Positions 33,180-42,641 of a stretch of 52,917 bases of DNA are shown piece by piece. Origin of the DNA: Clostridia bacterium (lineage in GTDB: Bacteria; Bacillota; Clostridia; Lachnospirales; JAOARL01); the NCBI GenBank assembly GCA_025210555.1, contig JAOARL010000024.1, forward strand, positions 1-52,917, in the 5' to 3' direction. The notes beneath the pieces were generated by a model that did no database searches, had not been told where the DNA came from, and saw only the letters and a program-made list of their open reading frames with translations. Both the position numbers and the translations under genes were made by a program. Positions within the stretch are counted from its first letter, which is position 1. Every line of letters starts with the position of its first letter.

Positions 33180-34994
33180 ATGCAAAAAGATAAGCAAAAG
33201 AAGATAAGGAACTTTTGCATAATTGCGCATATAGATCATGGAAAGTCTACTTTAGCAGATAGAATTATTGAGAAGACAGGACTTTTAACAGATAGAGAGA
33301 TGCAGGCACAAGTGTTAGATAATATGGATCTTGAGAGAGAAAGAGGTATAACTATTAAATCTCAAGCTGTAAGACTTGTATATAGTGCAAATGATGGAGA
33401 AGAATATGTATTTAACCTTATAGATACACCCGGACATGTAGATTTTAATTATGAAGTTTCAAGAAGTCTAGCAGCGTGTGAAGGTGCAATATTAGTAGTT
33501 GATGCAGCACAAGGGATAGAGGCGCAAACTCTTGCAAATGTGTATTTAGCATTAGAAAACAATTTAGAGATAATGCCAGTTTTAAATAAAATTGATTTGC
33601 CAAGTGCAGATCCAGATAGAGTTATACATGAGATAGAGGAAATAATAGGTATACCAGCTGAGGATGCACCAAGAATTTCAGCTAAAAATGGCATTAATAT
33701 AGAATCAGTTTTAGAGCAAATAGTGGAATTAATTCCAGCTCCAAGTGGAGATACAGAAGATAAGTTAAAAGCATTAATATTTGATTCTTTTTATGATCCG
33801 TATAGAGGAGTAGTAGCTCTTATTAGAGTTAAAGAAGGAGTTATAAGAAAAGGTCAAAAAATAAGAATGATGCAGGCGGGATCAGAGTACGAAATTGTTG
33901 AAATTGGTGTCTTAGGAGCGGGTAATCAAGTTCCAACTGAAGAGCTAATAGCAGGAGAAGTAGGATATATATCAGCAAGTATTAAAAATGTTCAAGATGT
34001 GCATGTTGGAGATACAGTAACAGATGCAAAAAATCAAGCAGAAGAGCCATTACCAGGATATAAGAAAGTAAATCCGATGGTTTATTGTGGAATATTCCCA
34101 ACAGATGGTGCAAAATATAATGATTTTAGAGATGCTTTAGAAAAGCTTGTATTAAATGATGCAGCGTTATCATTTGAAGCAGAGAATTCAATAGCGTTAG
34201 GTTTTGGGTTTAGATGTGGATTTTTAGGACTTTTACATATGGAGATAATACAAGAAAGACTTGAAAGAGAATATAACTTGGATCTTATAACAACAGCTCC
34301 ATCGGTTATATATAAAGTTCATACAACAAGTGGAGAAGTGATAAATTTATCTAATCCAGCAGATTTGCCAGAACTTACTAGTATAACTAAGATGGAGGAG
34401 CCAATAGTCTATTCTGAGATAATAGTACCAACAGAATACGTAGGAACTATTATGGAATTGTGTCAAGATCGAAGAGGGACTTATCTGAGTATGGATTATA
34501 TAGATACTACAAGAGCAGTTCTTAAATACAATTTACCATTAAATGAAATTGTTTATGATTTCTTTGACGTTTTAAAATCGAGAACAAAAGGATATGCCTC
34601 GTTTGATTATGAACTCAAAGATTACCAAGAGTCAGAATTGGTTAAATTAGATATCTTAGTTAATAAAGAAGTTGTAGATGCGCTTTCATTTATAGTTCAT
34701 AAAGACAAAGCGGTTGAAAGAGGAAGAAAAATAGTTGAGAAACTTAAAGATGAAATACCAAGACATATGTTTGAAATTCCAATTCAAGCAGCGGTAGGAC
34801 AAAAAGTTATAGCTAGATCTACAGTAAGAGCTATGAGAAAAGATGTACTTGCTAAGTGTTATGGTGGAGATATAAGTAGAAAGAAAAAATTGCTTGAAAA
34901 ACAAAAAGAAGGTAAAAAGAGAATGAGACAAGTTGGTAAGGTAGAACTTCCACAATCAGCATTCATGAGTGTTTTAAAGCTAGATGATAAATAA
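33180..34994 (+). CDS. lepA: elongation factor 4 (LepA)
   Basis: A ribosome-associated translational GTPase that remodels stalled or back-translocated ribosomes. 604 aa from ATG 33180 (RBS GAGGAGG); an in-frame TTG at 33165 covers the RBS. G1 [10 protein letters not shown] (16-25), ERGITIK (G2), DTPGHVDF (G3) and LNKIDLP (G4) are complete. The LepA-specific C-terminal domain ([29 protein letters not shown]) ends the protein. Its 5' leader is identical over 20 nt to that of tig. Confidence 0.97.
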   Translation: MQKDKQKKIRNFCIIAHIDHGKSTLADRIIEKTGLLTDREMQAQVLDNMDLERERGITIKSQAVRLVYSANDGEEYVFNLIDTPGHVDFNYEVSRSLAACEGAILVVDAAQGIEAQTLANVYLALENNLEIMPVLNKIDLPSADPDRVIHEIEEIIGIPAEDAPRISAKNGINIESVLEQIVELIPAPSGDTEDKLKALIFDSFYDPYRGVVALIRVKEGVIRKGQKIRMMQAGSEYEIVEIGVLGAGNQVPTEELIAGEVGYISASIKNVQDVHVGDTVTDAKNQAEEPLPGYKKVNPMVYCGIFPTDGAKYNDFRDALEKLVLNDAALSFEAENSIALGFGFRCGFLGLLHMEIIQERLEREYNLDLITTAPSVIYKVHTTSGEVINLSNPADLPELTSITKMEEPIVYSEIIVPTEYVGTIMELCQDRRGTYLSMDYIDTTRAVLKYNLPLNEIVYDFFDVLKSRTKGYASFDYELKDYQESELVKLDILVNKEVVDALSFIVHKDKAVERGRKIVEKLKDEIPRHMFEIPIQAAVGQKVIARSTVRAMRKDVLAKCYGGDISRKKKLLEKQKEGKKRMRQVGKVELPQSAFMSVLKLDDK

Positions 34995-34995
34995 G

Positions 34996-35024
34996 AAAAG
35001 AACCCAATTAGGGTTCTTTCTTTT
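34996..35024 (+). terminator. terminator after lepA
   Basis: The 9-bp perfect stem AAAGAACCC/GGGTTCTTT with an AATTA loop is followed by CTTTT. Some read-through into hemW is plausible. Confidence 0.85.
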
Positions 35025-35040
35025 GAATGAGAGGTGTTTT

Positions 35041-36144
35041 ATGAAAGATTTAAGTTTATATATACACATACCATTTTGCAAATCAAAGTGCTATTATTGT
35101 GATTTTAATTCTGGAGTATGTAGCGAAAGTCAGCAGAAAAGATATATTGATAGACTTGTTAATGAAATAGAAAAAAAACAGGAAAAGATAAAAGGGTATA
35201 GAGTAGTAACTATATATATAGGTGGTGGAACGCCAAGTGTATTAGGTATAGAAAATCTTGAAAAATTGTTATCAAGTATAAAAAATAATATTGAGTTAAA
35301 AGATTTAAGAGAGTATACAATTGAATTAAATCCAGGTACTATAACAAAAGAAAAAATTGAAGTTGTTAAGAAGTACGGAATAAACAGAGTTAGTTTAGGT
35401 CTTCAAACAACTAAGAATGAATTGCTTAAAAGTATAGGGAGAATACATACCTATGAAGAATTTAAAGAAAATTATAAAATGATAAAGAAAACTGGAATAG
35501 AAAATATAAGTGTTGATTTGATGTTTTCACTTCCTAACCAGACGATTAAAGATTTAGAAGAGTCAATAGATGAGTTGATTAACTTAGATGTTAAGCATAT
35601 TTCATGTTATGGACTTACAGTTGAAGAAAACACTAAATTTGGAAAAGATAATGTTTCAGTAGATGAAGAAAAAGATAGAGAAATGTACTGGATGATGGTT
35701 AATAAACTTAAAAAAAATAGTTATAAACACTATGAGATATCTAACTTTGCAAAGGAAGGGTATGAATCAAAACATAACAATGTTTATTGGAAATTAGGTG
35801 ATTACTTAGGTCTAGGTATAGGATCTCATTCTTTTATTGATAATCAAAGATATGAAAATGCTTTAGATTTTGAAACGTATTATAAAGAATTTAAAAGATA
35901 TAATCTAGAAAATATATCTAGAGATGGGGCTATATCAGAATATGTTTTTTTAGGTTTGAGAATATTAAGTGGAATTTCAGAAACTTTATTTAAAGAAAAA
36001 TTTGGAGTATCTATTTATGAATTATATAATGAAGAAATAAATCAAAATATTAAAAAAGGCTTGTTAAAAAAAGAAAAAGGGAATATCATGTTAACTGACA
36101 AGGGAATTGATTATAGTAATATGGTTTTTACGGATTTTATATAA
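35041..36144 (+). CDS. hemW: HemW-type radical SAM protein (heme chaperone)
   Basis: 367 aa from ATG 35041 (RBS AGAGGTG); an upstream in-frame ATG runs through the terminator and is rejected. The radical SAM cluster motif is HIPFCKSKCYYCDF (CX3CX2C), followed by GGGTPSVL and LNPGTITKEK. The ISCYGLTVEENTKFG segment and the C-terminal winged region (LSGISETLFKEKFG) place it in the HemW/HemN-like group. HemW binds heme and is not a coproporphyrinogen oxidase; without biochemical data HemW is the better name. It is the first of three genes with YgjV and an antiporter. Confidence 0.9.
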   Translation: MKDLSLYIHIPFCKSKCYYCDFNSGVCSESQQKRYIDRLVNEIEKKQEKIKGYRVVTIYIGGGTPSVLGIENLEKLLSSIKNNIELKDLREYTIELNPGTITKEKIEVVKKYGINRVSLGLQTTKNELLKSIGRIHTYEEFKENYKMIKKTGIENISVDLMFSLPNQTIKDLEESIDELINLDVKHISCYGLTVEENTKFGKDNVSVDEEKDREMYWMMVNKLKKNSYKHYEISNFAKEGYESKHNNVYWKLGDYLGLGIGSHSFIDNQRYENALDFETYYKEFKRYNLENISRDGAISEYVFLGLRILSGISETLFKEKFGVSIYELYNEEINQNIKKGLLKKEKGNIMLTDKGIDYSNMVFTDFI

Positions 36145-36159
36145 GAAGGAGAGAAAAAT

Positions 36160-36693
36160 ATGTGGATACATTTAGTAGGACTTATTGCAACAACATTAAC
36201 AGTATTGAGTTATCAAATAGATGACAGAAAAAAACTTTTAACAGTTCAAACTATATCTGGAAGTATAATGGCAGCTTATTATGGAGGGCTAGGACTTCTT
36301 GGGTCAAAGGTTGCATTTACAGCAATGGGGATAAATTTTATAGATGCAATAAGAAATTATTTGTTTATAGAGAAGGCAAAAAGTATTAAGTTAGTGGCAA
36401 GTTATTTAGTTATTATTGGGCTAATAACTTACTTTACATGGAGTGGACCATTAAGCTTATTGCCAGTATTAGGAACAGTTACGTATTTGTTTTTGTTATG
36501 GTTAAATGATGTAAGATATATAAGAAGAGGTGTAATAATTGTTGCGCTCTTATGGGATGTATATAACTATAATACAGGTGCTTATGCAGCAATGGTATGT
36601 GATTGGTTTATAATAATATCTAGCTTAATAGCAGTATATAGATTTGATATAAAAAAGGAACAAAAATTAGGAGATGTAGCAAATGGAAATTAA
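36160..36693 (+). CDS. YgjV family membrane protein
   Basis: A 177-aa protein with about six hydrophobic helices. The start LVGLIATTLTVLSYQIDDRKKLLTVQTISG and the AIRNYLFI segment match the YgjV family, whose function is unknown. RBS AAGGAGAG precedes ATG 36160. Its 3' end overlaps the antiporter gene by 11 nt. No substrate-binding motif is visible. Confidence 0.8.
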   Translation: MWIHLVGLIATTLTVLSYQIDDRKKLLTVQTISGSIMAAYYGGLGLLGSKVAFTAMGINFIDAIRNYLFIEKAKSIKLVASYLVIIGLITYFTWSGPLSLLPVLGTVTYLFLLWLNDVRYIRRGVIIVALLWDVYNYNTGAYAAMVCDWFIIISSLIAVYRFDIKKEQKLGDVANGN

Positions 36694-37834
36694 CTTTTTG
36701 TTAGACTTAGCAATAATATTATTTTTTGCTAAATCTTTTGGAATAATATCAGAAAAATTTCATGTTCCACAAGTAATAGGAGCACTGATAGCTGGAATAT
36801 TTTTAGGCCCAAGTATAACAAATATACTTTCGATTTCAGATCTTATAAAGATTTTAGCTGAGATTGGTATAATTGTATTAATGTTTGAAGCTGGTCTTGA
36901 AACAGATTTTAAAAAGTTTGAGGAAAATGGAAAAAAATATGTGAATATTGCTACGGTTGGAGTTTTAATACCACTATTATTTGGTGGGGCAGTAGCGCAT
37001 TTATTTATAAATACAAATTTTGCAGAAAGCTTTTTTGTAGGATTGCTTCTTACATCAACCTCTGTAAGTGTAACAGTTGAAACATTAAATGAACTAGGAA
37101 GACTTAAAAGTAAAACAGGAAATTTAATTTTAGGATCTATTGTATTGGATGATATTTTTGGAATGTTATTATTGTCTTTAACATTAAGTGTTCTATCTGG
37201 TAACAGTGGAAATCTTATGTTTGAGATTATTAAGCTAATTATGTTTTTTGTTTGTGCAGTTATATTTGGGTTTGCTTTCCATAAAGGGTTTCAAATGTTT
37301 GAAGAGCATGAAGGAAGAAAGAAAAGAATTCCTGTATTTGCATTAGTGTTTTGTTTTGTTGTTGCCTATCTAGCGGATAAGTTTGGTGTATCAGACATAG
37401 TTGGTGCTTATATGGCGGGATTGGTTATTGCTAATACTAAACAAGTTAAATATATAGAGAGCCAAGTAAAGGTGCTTTCATATTTGTTTTTCACACCAAT
37501 TTTCTTTGCCAGTATAGGTCTTAAAACTCATTTAGGAAATATAGATGAAAAATACTTTGTATTTACAATTGTATTTGTTCTAATTGCTATTATTAGTAAA
37601 TTTATAGCTGGATATATAGTTGCTAAAAAATATAGTTTTAAAGGTAAGGATGCAGCCAAAATTGGAATGGGGTTAGTTCCAAGAGGAGAGGTTGCACTTA
37701 TTGTTCTTGATAAAGGAATAAAATTAAATTATGTATCATCAATGCTATTTACACCAGTAATAATACTTTTAATAGTATCTAGTTTGGTAACACCTATAGT
37801 GCTTAAAAATTTATATAAAAAGTCCAATGTATAA
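36683..37834 (+). CDS. CPA2-type cation:proton antiporter
   Basis: A 383-aa membrane protein with about 12 helices. HVPQVIGALIAGIFLGPS, a LAEIGIIVLMFEAGLETDF helix and SIVLDDIFGMLLLSL, in which the two acidic residues of the ion site form an LDD pair, are typical of KefC/NhaA-like CPA2 antiporters. There is no C-terminal TrkA-N or USP domain, so it is the short form. It probably exchanges Na+ or K+ for H+. A terminator follows at once. Confidence 0.9.
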   Translation: MEINFLLDLAIILFFAKSFGIISEKFHVPQVIGALIAGIFLGPSITNILSISDLIKILAEIGIIVLMFEAGLETDFKKFEENGKKYVNIATVGVLIPLLFGGAVAHLFINTNFAESFFVGLLLTSTSVSVTVETLNELGRLKSKTGNLILGSIVLDDIFGMLLLSLTLSVLSGNSGNLMFEIIKLIMFFVCAVIFGFAFHKGFQMFEEHEGRKKRIPVFALVFCFVVAYLADKFGVSDIVGAYMAGLVIANTKQVKYIESQVKVLSYLFFTPIFFASIGLKTHLGNIDEKYFVFTIVFVLIAIISKFIAGYIVAKKYSFKGKDAAKIGMGLVPRGEVALIVLDKGIKLNYVSSMLFTPVIILLIVSSLVTPIVLKNLYKKSNV

Positions 37835-37846
37835 GGACTTTTTTTA
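37817..37846 (+). terminator. terminator after the antiporter
   Basis: AAAAAGTCC/GGACTTTTT stem, with the stop codon in the loop and a T-run following. Confidence 0.88.
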
Positions 37847-37854
37847 TTTTTCTA

Positions 37855-37863
37855 TGATATAAT
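37855..37863 (+). promoter_or_regulatory. extended -10 promoter for the amidase
   Basis: TG-A-TATAAT lies 30 nt upstream of ATG 37893 and directly behind the antiporter terminator. Confidence 0.55.
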
Positions 37864-37892
37864 AAATTTGATAACATTACGGGGGGAATAAA

Positions 37893-39899
37893 ATGAAAAA
37901 AGTTATATTGTGCTTAACATTTATATATATAATTGCAATGCAAATAGCATATGCGAAAACAGATGTTTTTCTTAAAGTTAATAATGAGTTTATTTCGATT
38001 GAAAATGGACCATATATTGAAAATGAGATTAAGATGTTACCGGCAGAAGAACTACTTAAAAAGCTAGGGTACACTATTGAGGTTATAGAAGAAGCAGGCG
38101 AAATTTATGTTTTAAAGGATAGTGGAGTATATATCTTAAATGAAAACAGTAAAGATGTTTTAATAGATGAAGTTATTGTGGAGCTTAGAGAAAAAGTTAA
38201 GAAGGTAAATGGAATATTTTATGTAAGTAGTGATTTTTTTAATGAAGTACTAAACGTGAAATTTGGATATGATGAGAAACTTAAAGTTATCTATTTTGGT
38301 AATTATGAAGCTGAAAAAGATGAAAGTGAAACAAAAAAAGATGAAAAGTTAGAAGAGGTAAAAGAAGTAATTAATAAGATGGATAATTTTAATTGGAAGT
38401 TATCAGATATTAAAGTGACAAATTCAAAAGGAACTAAAAGCATAGATAATGGCACATTTAGTGATGCAGACATTAAGAAGGTGTATAAAGATAGTGGCAT
38501 ATTTAAAATAGAAGCAAATAAAAAGATATCAAAAGTAAAAGCTACAAGATGGAAAAATTATGTTATTTTAGATATTGAAAATGCAATTTTTAGGGAAAAT
38601 AATAAGACTATAGTGTTTGAGGATACAAATTTTTCAGGAGCTAAGATAAGTCAATATGGAACGAGACCGAATGTTGTAAGGGTTGTTTTTAACGTCAAAA
38701 GTTATGTTGATTATAATATAAGTTTAGATGATGATATGAAAACAATAATTTTTTCAAAAGTTGAAAATAGAATTAAAGAAATATCATATAATAAGGCAAA
38801 GGATGAAATAACAGTAGAAGGTATTTTGAAGCCAGTAACTAATATAAAAAGATATACCAATCCAGAAAGAATTATTATAAATTTTGAAGGGATTAAATAT
38901 AGCAAAGAGGTAAAAGAAGCGCTTGTTGATAGTCAAAATATAGACAAGGTAATATATAAAAATGGAGCAATAGAAGTTTATCTAAAAAACCAGTCGACAT
39001 ATCTTGTAGGTGGAGAAGGTAATAAGACAAATATTAGTTTCATGAAGGATATACAAGAAAAATTAGAATATAAAGATGGAATAGTAATAGCAAAAAATGG
39101 CAAAAACATAGATTTAAATAAAGTAAAGTTCGAGGAAAACCCATATATAAATTTAACTAGAGTAATATTAAACGATAATTATTCGTCTATATTAAAAAGT
39201 GGGAGTTTAAATATTAATGATACTAAAACTAAGAAAATAGATATAAAAAATATATCAGGTAAAACAACAATTGAAATATATGGAAATGATTTGTATGTAT
39301 ATAAAATTACTGAAGATGAAAAAAATGTATACATAAAAGCATTTAAACCAAAAGACATATATAAAAACGTAATTATTATTGATGCTGGACATGGTGGTAA
39401 AGATCCAGGAGCGGTATCAGGCAAAGATACAGAAAATGAATATAATATGAAGATAATGAATAATCTTAAAGAAATGCTGACAAAAGAAAATATAAAAGTG
39501 TATTATACTAGAGAAATAGATATATTTAAGACTTTAGATGAAAGGGTTCAACTAGTTAATAAAATAAAGCCAGATATGTTTTTGAGTATACATAATAACA
39601 CAACATTTTCTAAAAAAATAAAAGGTACAGAAGTGCTTTATTATCCAGGAACCATGAATAAAAAACTGGCAGAAGTAATACAGAAAAACGTTGTTAAATA
39701 TGCAAATACATATAATAGAGGTATAAAACAAAGAGATAGGTTATATATATTAAAACACTCAAAATATCCATCTGTTATAGCGGAAATAGCCTACATGAGT
39801 AACGTAGAGGATAAGAAAAAGCTAGATACTGATAGTTTTTTAAAAAGTGCTGCAGAGGGTTTATATAGGGGAATAAAAGAGTACTTGAAAATAAATTAA
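37893..39899 (+). CDS. N-acetylmuramoyl-L-alanine amidase with Cu-amine-oxidase-N-like and AMIN domains
   Basis: 668 aa. A signal peptide (1-22) is followed by a copper-amine-oxidase N-terminal-like domain (about 40-130, MLPAEELLKKLGYTIE and ELREKVKKVNGIFYVSSDFF), a charged linker, then AMIN-type beta modules (about 165-290 and 295-380) that target the septum or wall in other proteins. The Amidase_3 domain starts at DAGHGGKDPG (497-506): His500, the zinc-ligand Glu in DTENEYN, His in FLSIHNN and catalytic Glu in VIAEIAYMSN are all present. It cuts the MurNAc-L-Ala bond in peptidoglycan. No membrane anchor is visible. Confidence 0.93.
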   Translation: MKKVILCLTFIYIIAMQIAYAKTDVFLKVNNEFISIENGPYIENEIKMLPAEELLKKLGYTIEVIEEAGEIYVLKDSGVYILNENSKDVLIDEVIVELREKVKKVNGIFYVSSDFFNEVLNVKFGYDEKLKVIYFGNYEAEKDESETKKDEKLEEVKEVINKMDNFNWKLSDIKVTNSKGTKSIDNGTFSDADIKKVYKDSGIFKIEANKKISKVKATRWKNYVILDIENAIFRENNKTIVFEDTNFSGAKISQYGTRPNVVRVVFNVKSYVDYNISLDDDMKTIIFSKVENRIKEISYNKAKDEITVEGILKPVTNIKRYTNPERIIINFEGIKYSKEVKEALVDSQNIDKVIYKNGAIEVYLKNQSTYLVGGEGNKTNISFMKDIQEKLEYKDGIVIAKNGKNIDLNKVKFEENPYINLTRVILNDNYSSILKSGSLNINDTKTKKIDIKNISGKTTIEIYGNDLYVYKITEDEKNVYIKAFKPKDIYKNVIIIDAGHGGKDPGAVSGKDTENEYNMKIMNNLKEMLTKENIKVYYTREIDIFKTLDERVQLVNKIKPDMFLSIHNNTTFSKKIKGTEVLYYPGTMNKKLAEVIQKNVVKYANTYNRGIKQRDRLYILKHSKYPSVIAEIAYMSNVEDKKKLDTDSFLKSAAEGLYRGIKEYLKIN

Positions 39900-40003
39900 T
39901 AAAATTTAGAAAAACTATTGAATATGTAAAATAAATATGATAATATCTTATCTATCCGATGAAACGTTTGGAAAAACACATTTAAAAATTAAAATAAAAA
40001 GTG

Positions 40004-40032
40004 TTGACAAAAATGGTTCTGTGGGATATAAT
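40004..40032 (+). promoter_or_regulatory. consensus promoter for the seven-tRNA cluster
   Basis: TTGACA (40004-40009), 17 nt, TATAAT (40027-40032): a perfect sigma-A match. The Pro tRNA begins 30 nt downstream. It is one of the two strongest promoters in the window. Confidence 0.93.
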
Positions 40033-40062
40033 AAATTTTGTCGGTTGACAAGATATTTGAAA

Positions 40063-40137
40063 CGGGGTGTGGCGCAGTTTGGCTAGCGCGCTTGGTTTGG
40101 GACCAAGAAGTCGCAGGTTCGAGTCCTGTCACCCCGA
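40063..40137 (+). tRNA. tRNA-Pro (anticodon TGG)
   Basis: The acceptor CGGGGTG pairs with CACCCCG, and TGG is at 40098-40100 in the loop. The discriminator is A40137. It is the first gene of the cluster. Confidence 0.96.
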
Positions 40138-40155
40138 TAAGTTCCAATTTAATAT

Positions 40156-40226
40156 GCGGGTGTAGTTCAATGGTAGAACGTCAGCCTTCCAAGCTGATCA
40201 CGTGGGTTCGATTCCCATCACCCGCT
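40156..40226 (+). tRNA. tRNA-Gly (anticodon TCC)
   Basis: The acceptor GCGGGTG pairs with CACCCGC, and TCC is at 40188-40190. The discriminator is T40226 (U73), as usual for Gly. It decodes GGA, the codon found in the specifier loop of the glycine T-box at 45893-45895, and U73 pairs with the A of the T-box UGGA bulge. Confidence 0.97.
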
Positions 40227-40229
40227 TAA

Positions 40230-40303
<74 letters not shown>

Positions 40304-40321
40304 CTTTTTTTTTAGGTCTAT

Positions 40322-40396
40322 GGTGGGTATAGCTCAGTTGGTTAGAGTACTAGATTGTGGCTCTAGGGGTCGTGGGTTCGAATCCCATTATCCACC
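40322..40396 (+). tRNA. tRNA-His (anticodon GTG)
   Basis: The acceptor is GTGGGTA against TATCCAC (one G-T pair). G at 40322 is the extra G-1 that pairs with the discriminator C40396, the His identity feature. The anticodon is at 40357-40359. Confidence 0.95.
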
Positions 40397-40414
40397 TTAA
40401 AAAAACTTATACAT

Positions 40415-40486
40415 TGGGTAGTCGCCAAGCGGTAAGGCAATGGACTTTGACTCCATCATGCGAAGGTTCGAATCCTTCCTACCCAG
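40415..40486 (+). tRNA. tRNA-Gln (anticodon TTG)
   Basis: The acceptor TGGGTAG pairs with CTACCCA, with the U1-A72 pair typical of Gln. TTG is at 40447-40449 and the discriminator is G. Confidence 0.95.
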
Positions 40487-40491
40487 TTTAT

Positions 40492-40564
40492 GGGCCATTA
40501 GCTCAGTCGGTAGAGCACCTGACTTTTAATCAGGGTGTCCCGCGTTCGAGTCGCGGATGGCTCA
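40492..40564 (+). tRNA. tRNA-Lys (anticodon TTT)
   Basis: The acceptor GGGCCAT pairs with ATGGCTC (one G-T pair), and TTT is at 40525-40527. The discriminator is A40564. It lies only 5 nt after tRNA-Gln. Confidence 0.95.
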
Positions 40565-40577
40565 TTTTTAATAATTT

Positions 40578-40659
40578 GCGGGTGTGGCGGAATTGGCAGA
40601 CGCGCTAGACTTAGGATCTAGTGTCGCAAGACGTGGGGGTTCAAGTCCCTTCGCCCGCA
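40578..40659 (+). tRNA. tRNA-Leu (anticodon TAG)
   Basis: A class II tRNA with a long variable arm (about 40622-40633). The acceptor is GCGGGTG against CGCCCGC, TAG is at 40612-40614 and the discriminator is A. It is the last gene of the cluster; no terminator lies directly behind it, so read-through into the next gene is possible. Confidence 0.95.
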
Positions 40660-40735
40660 CTTATTAATTAAGGATTTGTTTGATTTTATATCAGGCAAGT
40701 TCTTTTTTAGTCTATTGAAAGAATGGTGGAAGTAT

Positions 40736-41176
40736 ATGAATATGAGATATGTTATTCAGATAGCGGAAGAATATAATGATGAAAAAATTGGACAAGCTAA
40801 AGTAGGAAGCCAAAGTCATGCATATATTTGGAAGGATCCTGAAAAAGAAGAAATGGACGACAGAATAGAAGAGCTAGAAGAAAAAGAAGATGATGAATAT
40901 AATCCAAAAGAAGTGGCTTATCAAGTTGCGTTTAAAAATTCTAAAGGAGATATTTCTATATTTAGTGCTAATAATGAAGACGAAGTGCTAGGTAAAATTG
41001 AGTGTCTTAATGGTGGTGGAATGATTTCATATAGATATGATGAAATGTATGGAACGCTTATACCAGAAGATAAATTTGAAGATGTTGATATAGCTAATGA
41101 AGTAGTAGAGTTTACAGGTGAAGGACTTATTTTTAAAGAGGAAAAAGAAAGTGGAGAAATAGATTTAGCAAGCTGA
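40736..41176 (+). CDS. acidic protein, unknown
   Basis: A 146-aa soluble, strongly acidic protein I do not recognise (EEMDDRIEELEEKEDDE, with a short helical stretch at about 40-60). MRYVIQIAEEYNDEKIGQAKVGSQSHAYIWKDP starts it. ATG 40736 has RBS GGTGGA 6 nt upstream; an in-frame ATG 60 nt earlier has none and overlaps the tRNA tail. It lies 76 nt after tRNA-Leu, so it may be read from the tRNA promoter, and a terminator follows. Confidence 0.65.
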   Translation: MNMRYVIQIAEEYNDEKIGQAKVGSQSHAYIWKDPEKEEMDDRIEELEEKEDDEYNPKEVAYQVAFKNSKGDISIFSANNEDEVLGKIECLNGGGMISYRYDEMYGTLIPEDKFEDVDIANEVVEFTGEGLIFKEEKESGEIDLAS

Positions 41177-41197
41177 TTTTCAATCGCTTGCTTTTTT
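41167..41197 (+). terminator. terminator after the acidic protein
   Basis: The 7-bp stem AGCAAGC/GCTTGCT overlaps the stop codon and is followed by six T. Confidence 0.82.
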
Positions 41198-41229
41198 GAT
41201 GTCTAAAATTCTTGTAAGCCTTTTAGAAT

Positions 41230-41258
41230 TTGACAATAGAAGACTTTATTTATATAAT
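41230..41258 (+). promoter_or_regulatory. distal promoter of tig-clpP-clpX
   Basis: TTGACA (41230-41235), 17 nt, TATAAT (41253-41258): a perfect consensus, 80 nt upstream of tig. I see no CIRCE or CtsR repeat next to it. Confidence 0.9.
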
Positions 41259-41278
41259 ATTAGCGTTATAAAAAACTT

Positions 41279-41307
41279 TTGAATAAAGTTGGTATTTATA
41301 GTATAAT
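41279..41307 (+). promoter_or_regulatory. proximal promoter of tig-clpP-clpX
   Basis: TTGAAT (41279-41284), 17 nt, TATAAT (41302-41307), 31 nt before the tig ATG. It stands in tandem 49 nt behind the distal promoter. Confidence 0.78.
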
Positions 41308-41338
41308 AAATTGATGTAAAATTTTGAGGAGGAAAGAA

Positions 41339-42628
41339 ATGAAAACTAACGTAGAAAAGCTAGAAAATAATCTTGTAAAGATTACTATAGAAGCTAGTAA
41401 AGAAATGTTTAATGAAGGTATTGAAGCTTCATACAAAAAAAATAGAAACAAATTCGATATAAAAGGATTTAGAAAAGGTAAAGTTTCTATGAAAGTTATT
41501 GAAAGAACTTATGGAGAAAGTGTGTTTTTTGAAGACGCATTTAATTATGTATTCTCAAAAGCTTATCCGAAAGCAGTAGAAGAAAATAACTTATATGTTG
41601 TTTCAAGAGCAGAAATTGAAGAAGTAAAACAAATTGGGAAAGATAAAGACTTAATCTTTACGGTAATTGTTACTGTAAAGCCAGAAGTTGAACTTGGAAA
41701 CTACAAAGGTGTAGAATACAAGGCAAAAGCTGTAAGAGTATCAGCTAAAGAAATTGATGAAAAATTAGAATTAGATAGAGAAAAGAATGCAAGAGTTGTA
41801 GACGTTACAGATAGAGCAGCTCAAGATGCAGATATAGTATCAGTTGATTTCGAAGGATTTGTAGATGGGGTAGCATTTGAAGGTGGAAAAGGAGAAAACT
41901 ATAGTTTAACTCTTGGAAGCAAAACTTTCATTGATACATTTGAAGAGCAAATCGTAGGTAAGAAAATTGGAGAAGAATTTGAAGTATCAGTAAAGTTCCC
42001 AAAAGAATACCATGTTGAAGATTTAGCAGGAAAGCCAGCTACATTTAAAGTTAAGTTAAATGAAATTAAAATGAAAGAATTACCAGAGCTTAATGATGAT
42101 TTTGCAAAGGATATTTCAGAGTTTGATACAATTGATGAACTTAAGGCTGATGTTAAAGAAAAAATAAGAGAAGAAAAGAAACATGCAGCAGAGCATGAAA
42201 AAGAAGAAGCTATAATTGATGAAATTTTAAAAGAATCTAAAATGGATGTTCCAGCTGTTATGGTTGATAACAGAACTGACTACTTAGTAAGTAACTTTGA
42301 GAATAGATTAAAGTATCAAGGAATTAATTTAGCGCAATACTTACAAATGTTAGGTAAGTCAATGGAAGAGTTCAGAACTTCATTAAGTGAAGATGCTGAA
42401 AAGCAAGTTAAGACTGGATTAGTTTTAGATGCTATAGCAAATGCTGAAGGATTCGAAGTAACAGAAAAAGAATTAAATGAAGAAATTGCTAACTTAGCAA
42501 AATCTTACAATACAGATGTTAAAACTTTTGAAAAGACTTTCAAAGGTTCAGATGTAGAAGCATTAAAAGAAGACATGAAAGCTAAAAAAGCTTACGAGCT
42601 TGTTATGTCAAGTGCTGTAAAAAAATAA
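41339..42628 (+). CDS. tig: trigger factor
   Basis: A ribosome-bound chaperone with peptidyl-prolyl isomerase activity for nascent chains. 429 aa from ATG 41339 (RBS GAGGAGG); an in-frame TTG covers the RBS. The N-terminal ribosome-binding motif is GFRKGKVSMKVIERTYG (the canonical form is GFRxGKxP, here VSMK in place of P). The PPIase middle domain (DIVSVDFEGFVDG, LGSKTFIDTFEEQIVG) and a long helical C-terminal domain follow. It is the head of the classical tig-clpP-clpX operon, 13 nt before clpP. Confidence 0.96.
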   Translation: MKTNVEKLENNLVKITIEASKEMFNEGIEASYKKNRNKFDIKGFRKGKVSMKVIERTYGESVFFEDAFNYVFSKAYPKAVEENNLYVVSRAEIEEVKQIGKDKDLIFTVIVTVKPEVELGNYKGVEYKAKAVRVSAKEIDEKLELDREKNARVVDVTDRAAQDADIVSVDFEGFVDGVAFEGGKGENYSLTLGSKTFIDTFEEQIVGKKIGEEFEVSVKFPKEYHVEDLAGKPATFKVKLNEIKMKELPELNDDFAKDISEFDTIDELKADVKEKIREEKKHAAEHEKEEAIIDEILKESKMDVPAVMVDNRTDYLVSNFENRLKYQGINLAQYLQMLGKSMEEFRTSLSEDAEKQVKTGLVLDAIANAEGFEVTEKELNEEIANLAKSYNTDVKTFEKTFKGSDVEALKEDMKAKKAYELVMSSAVKK

Positions 42629-42641
42629 GGAGATGATTTAA

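Noticed and set aside
41177-41338. CIRCE or CtsR operator before tig-clpP
   Set aside because: No TTAGCACTC inverted repeat and no direct GGTCAAA heptads are present; only tandem promoters are seen.
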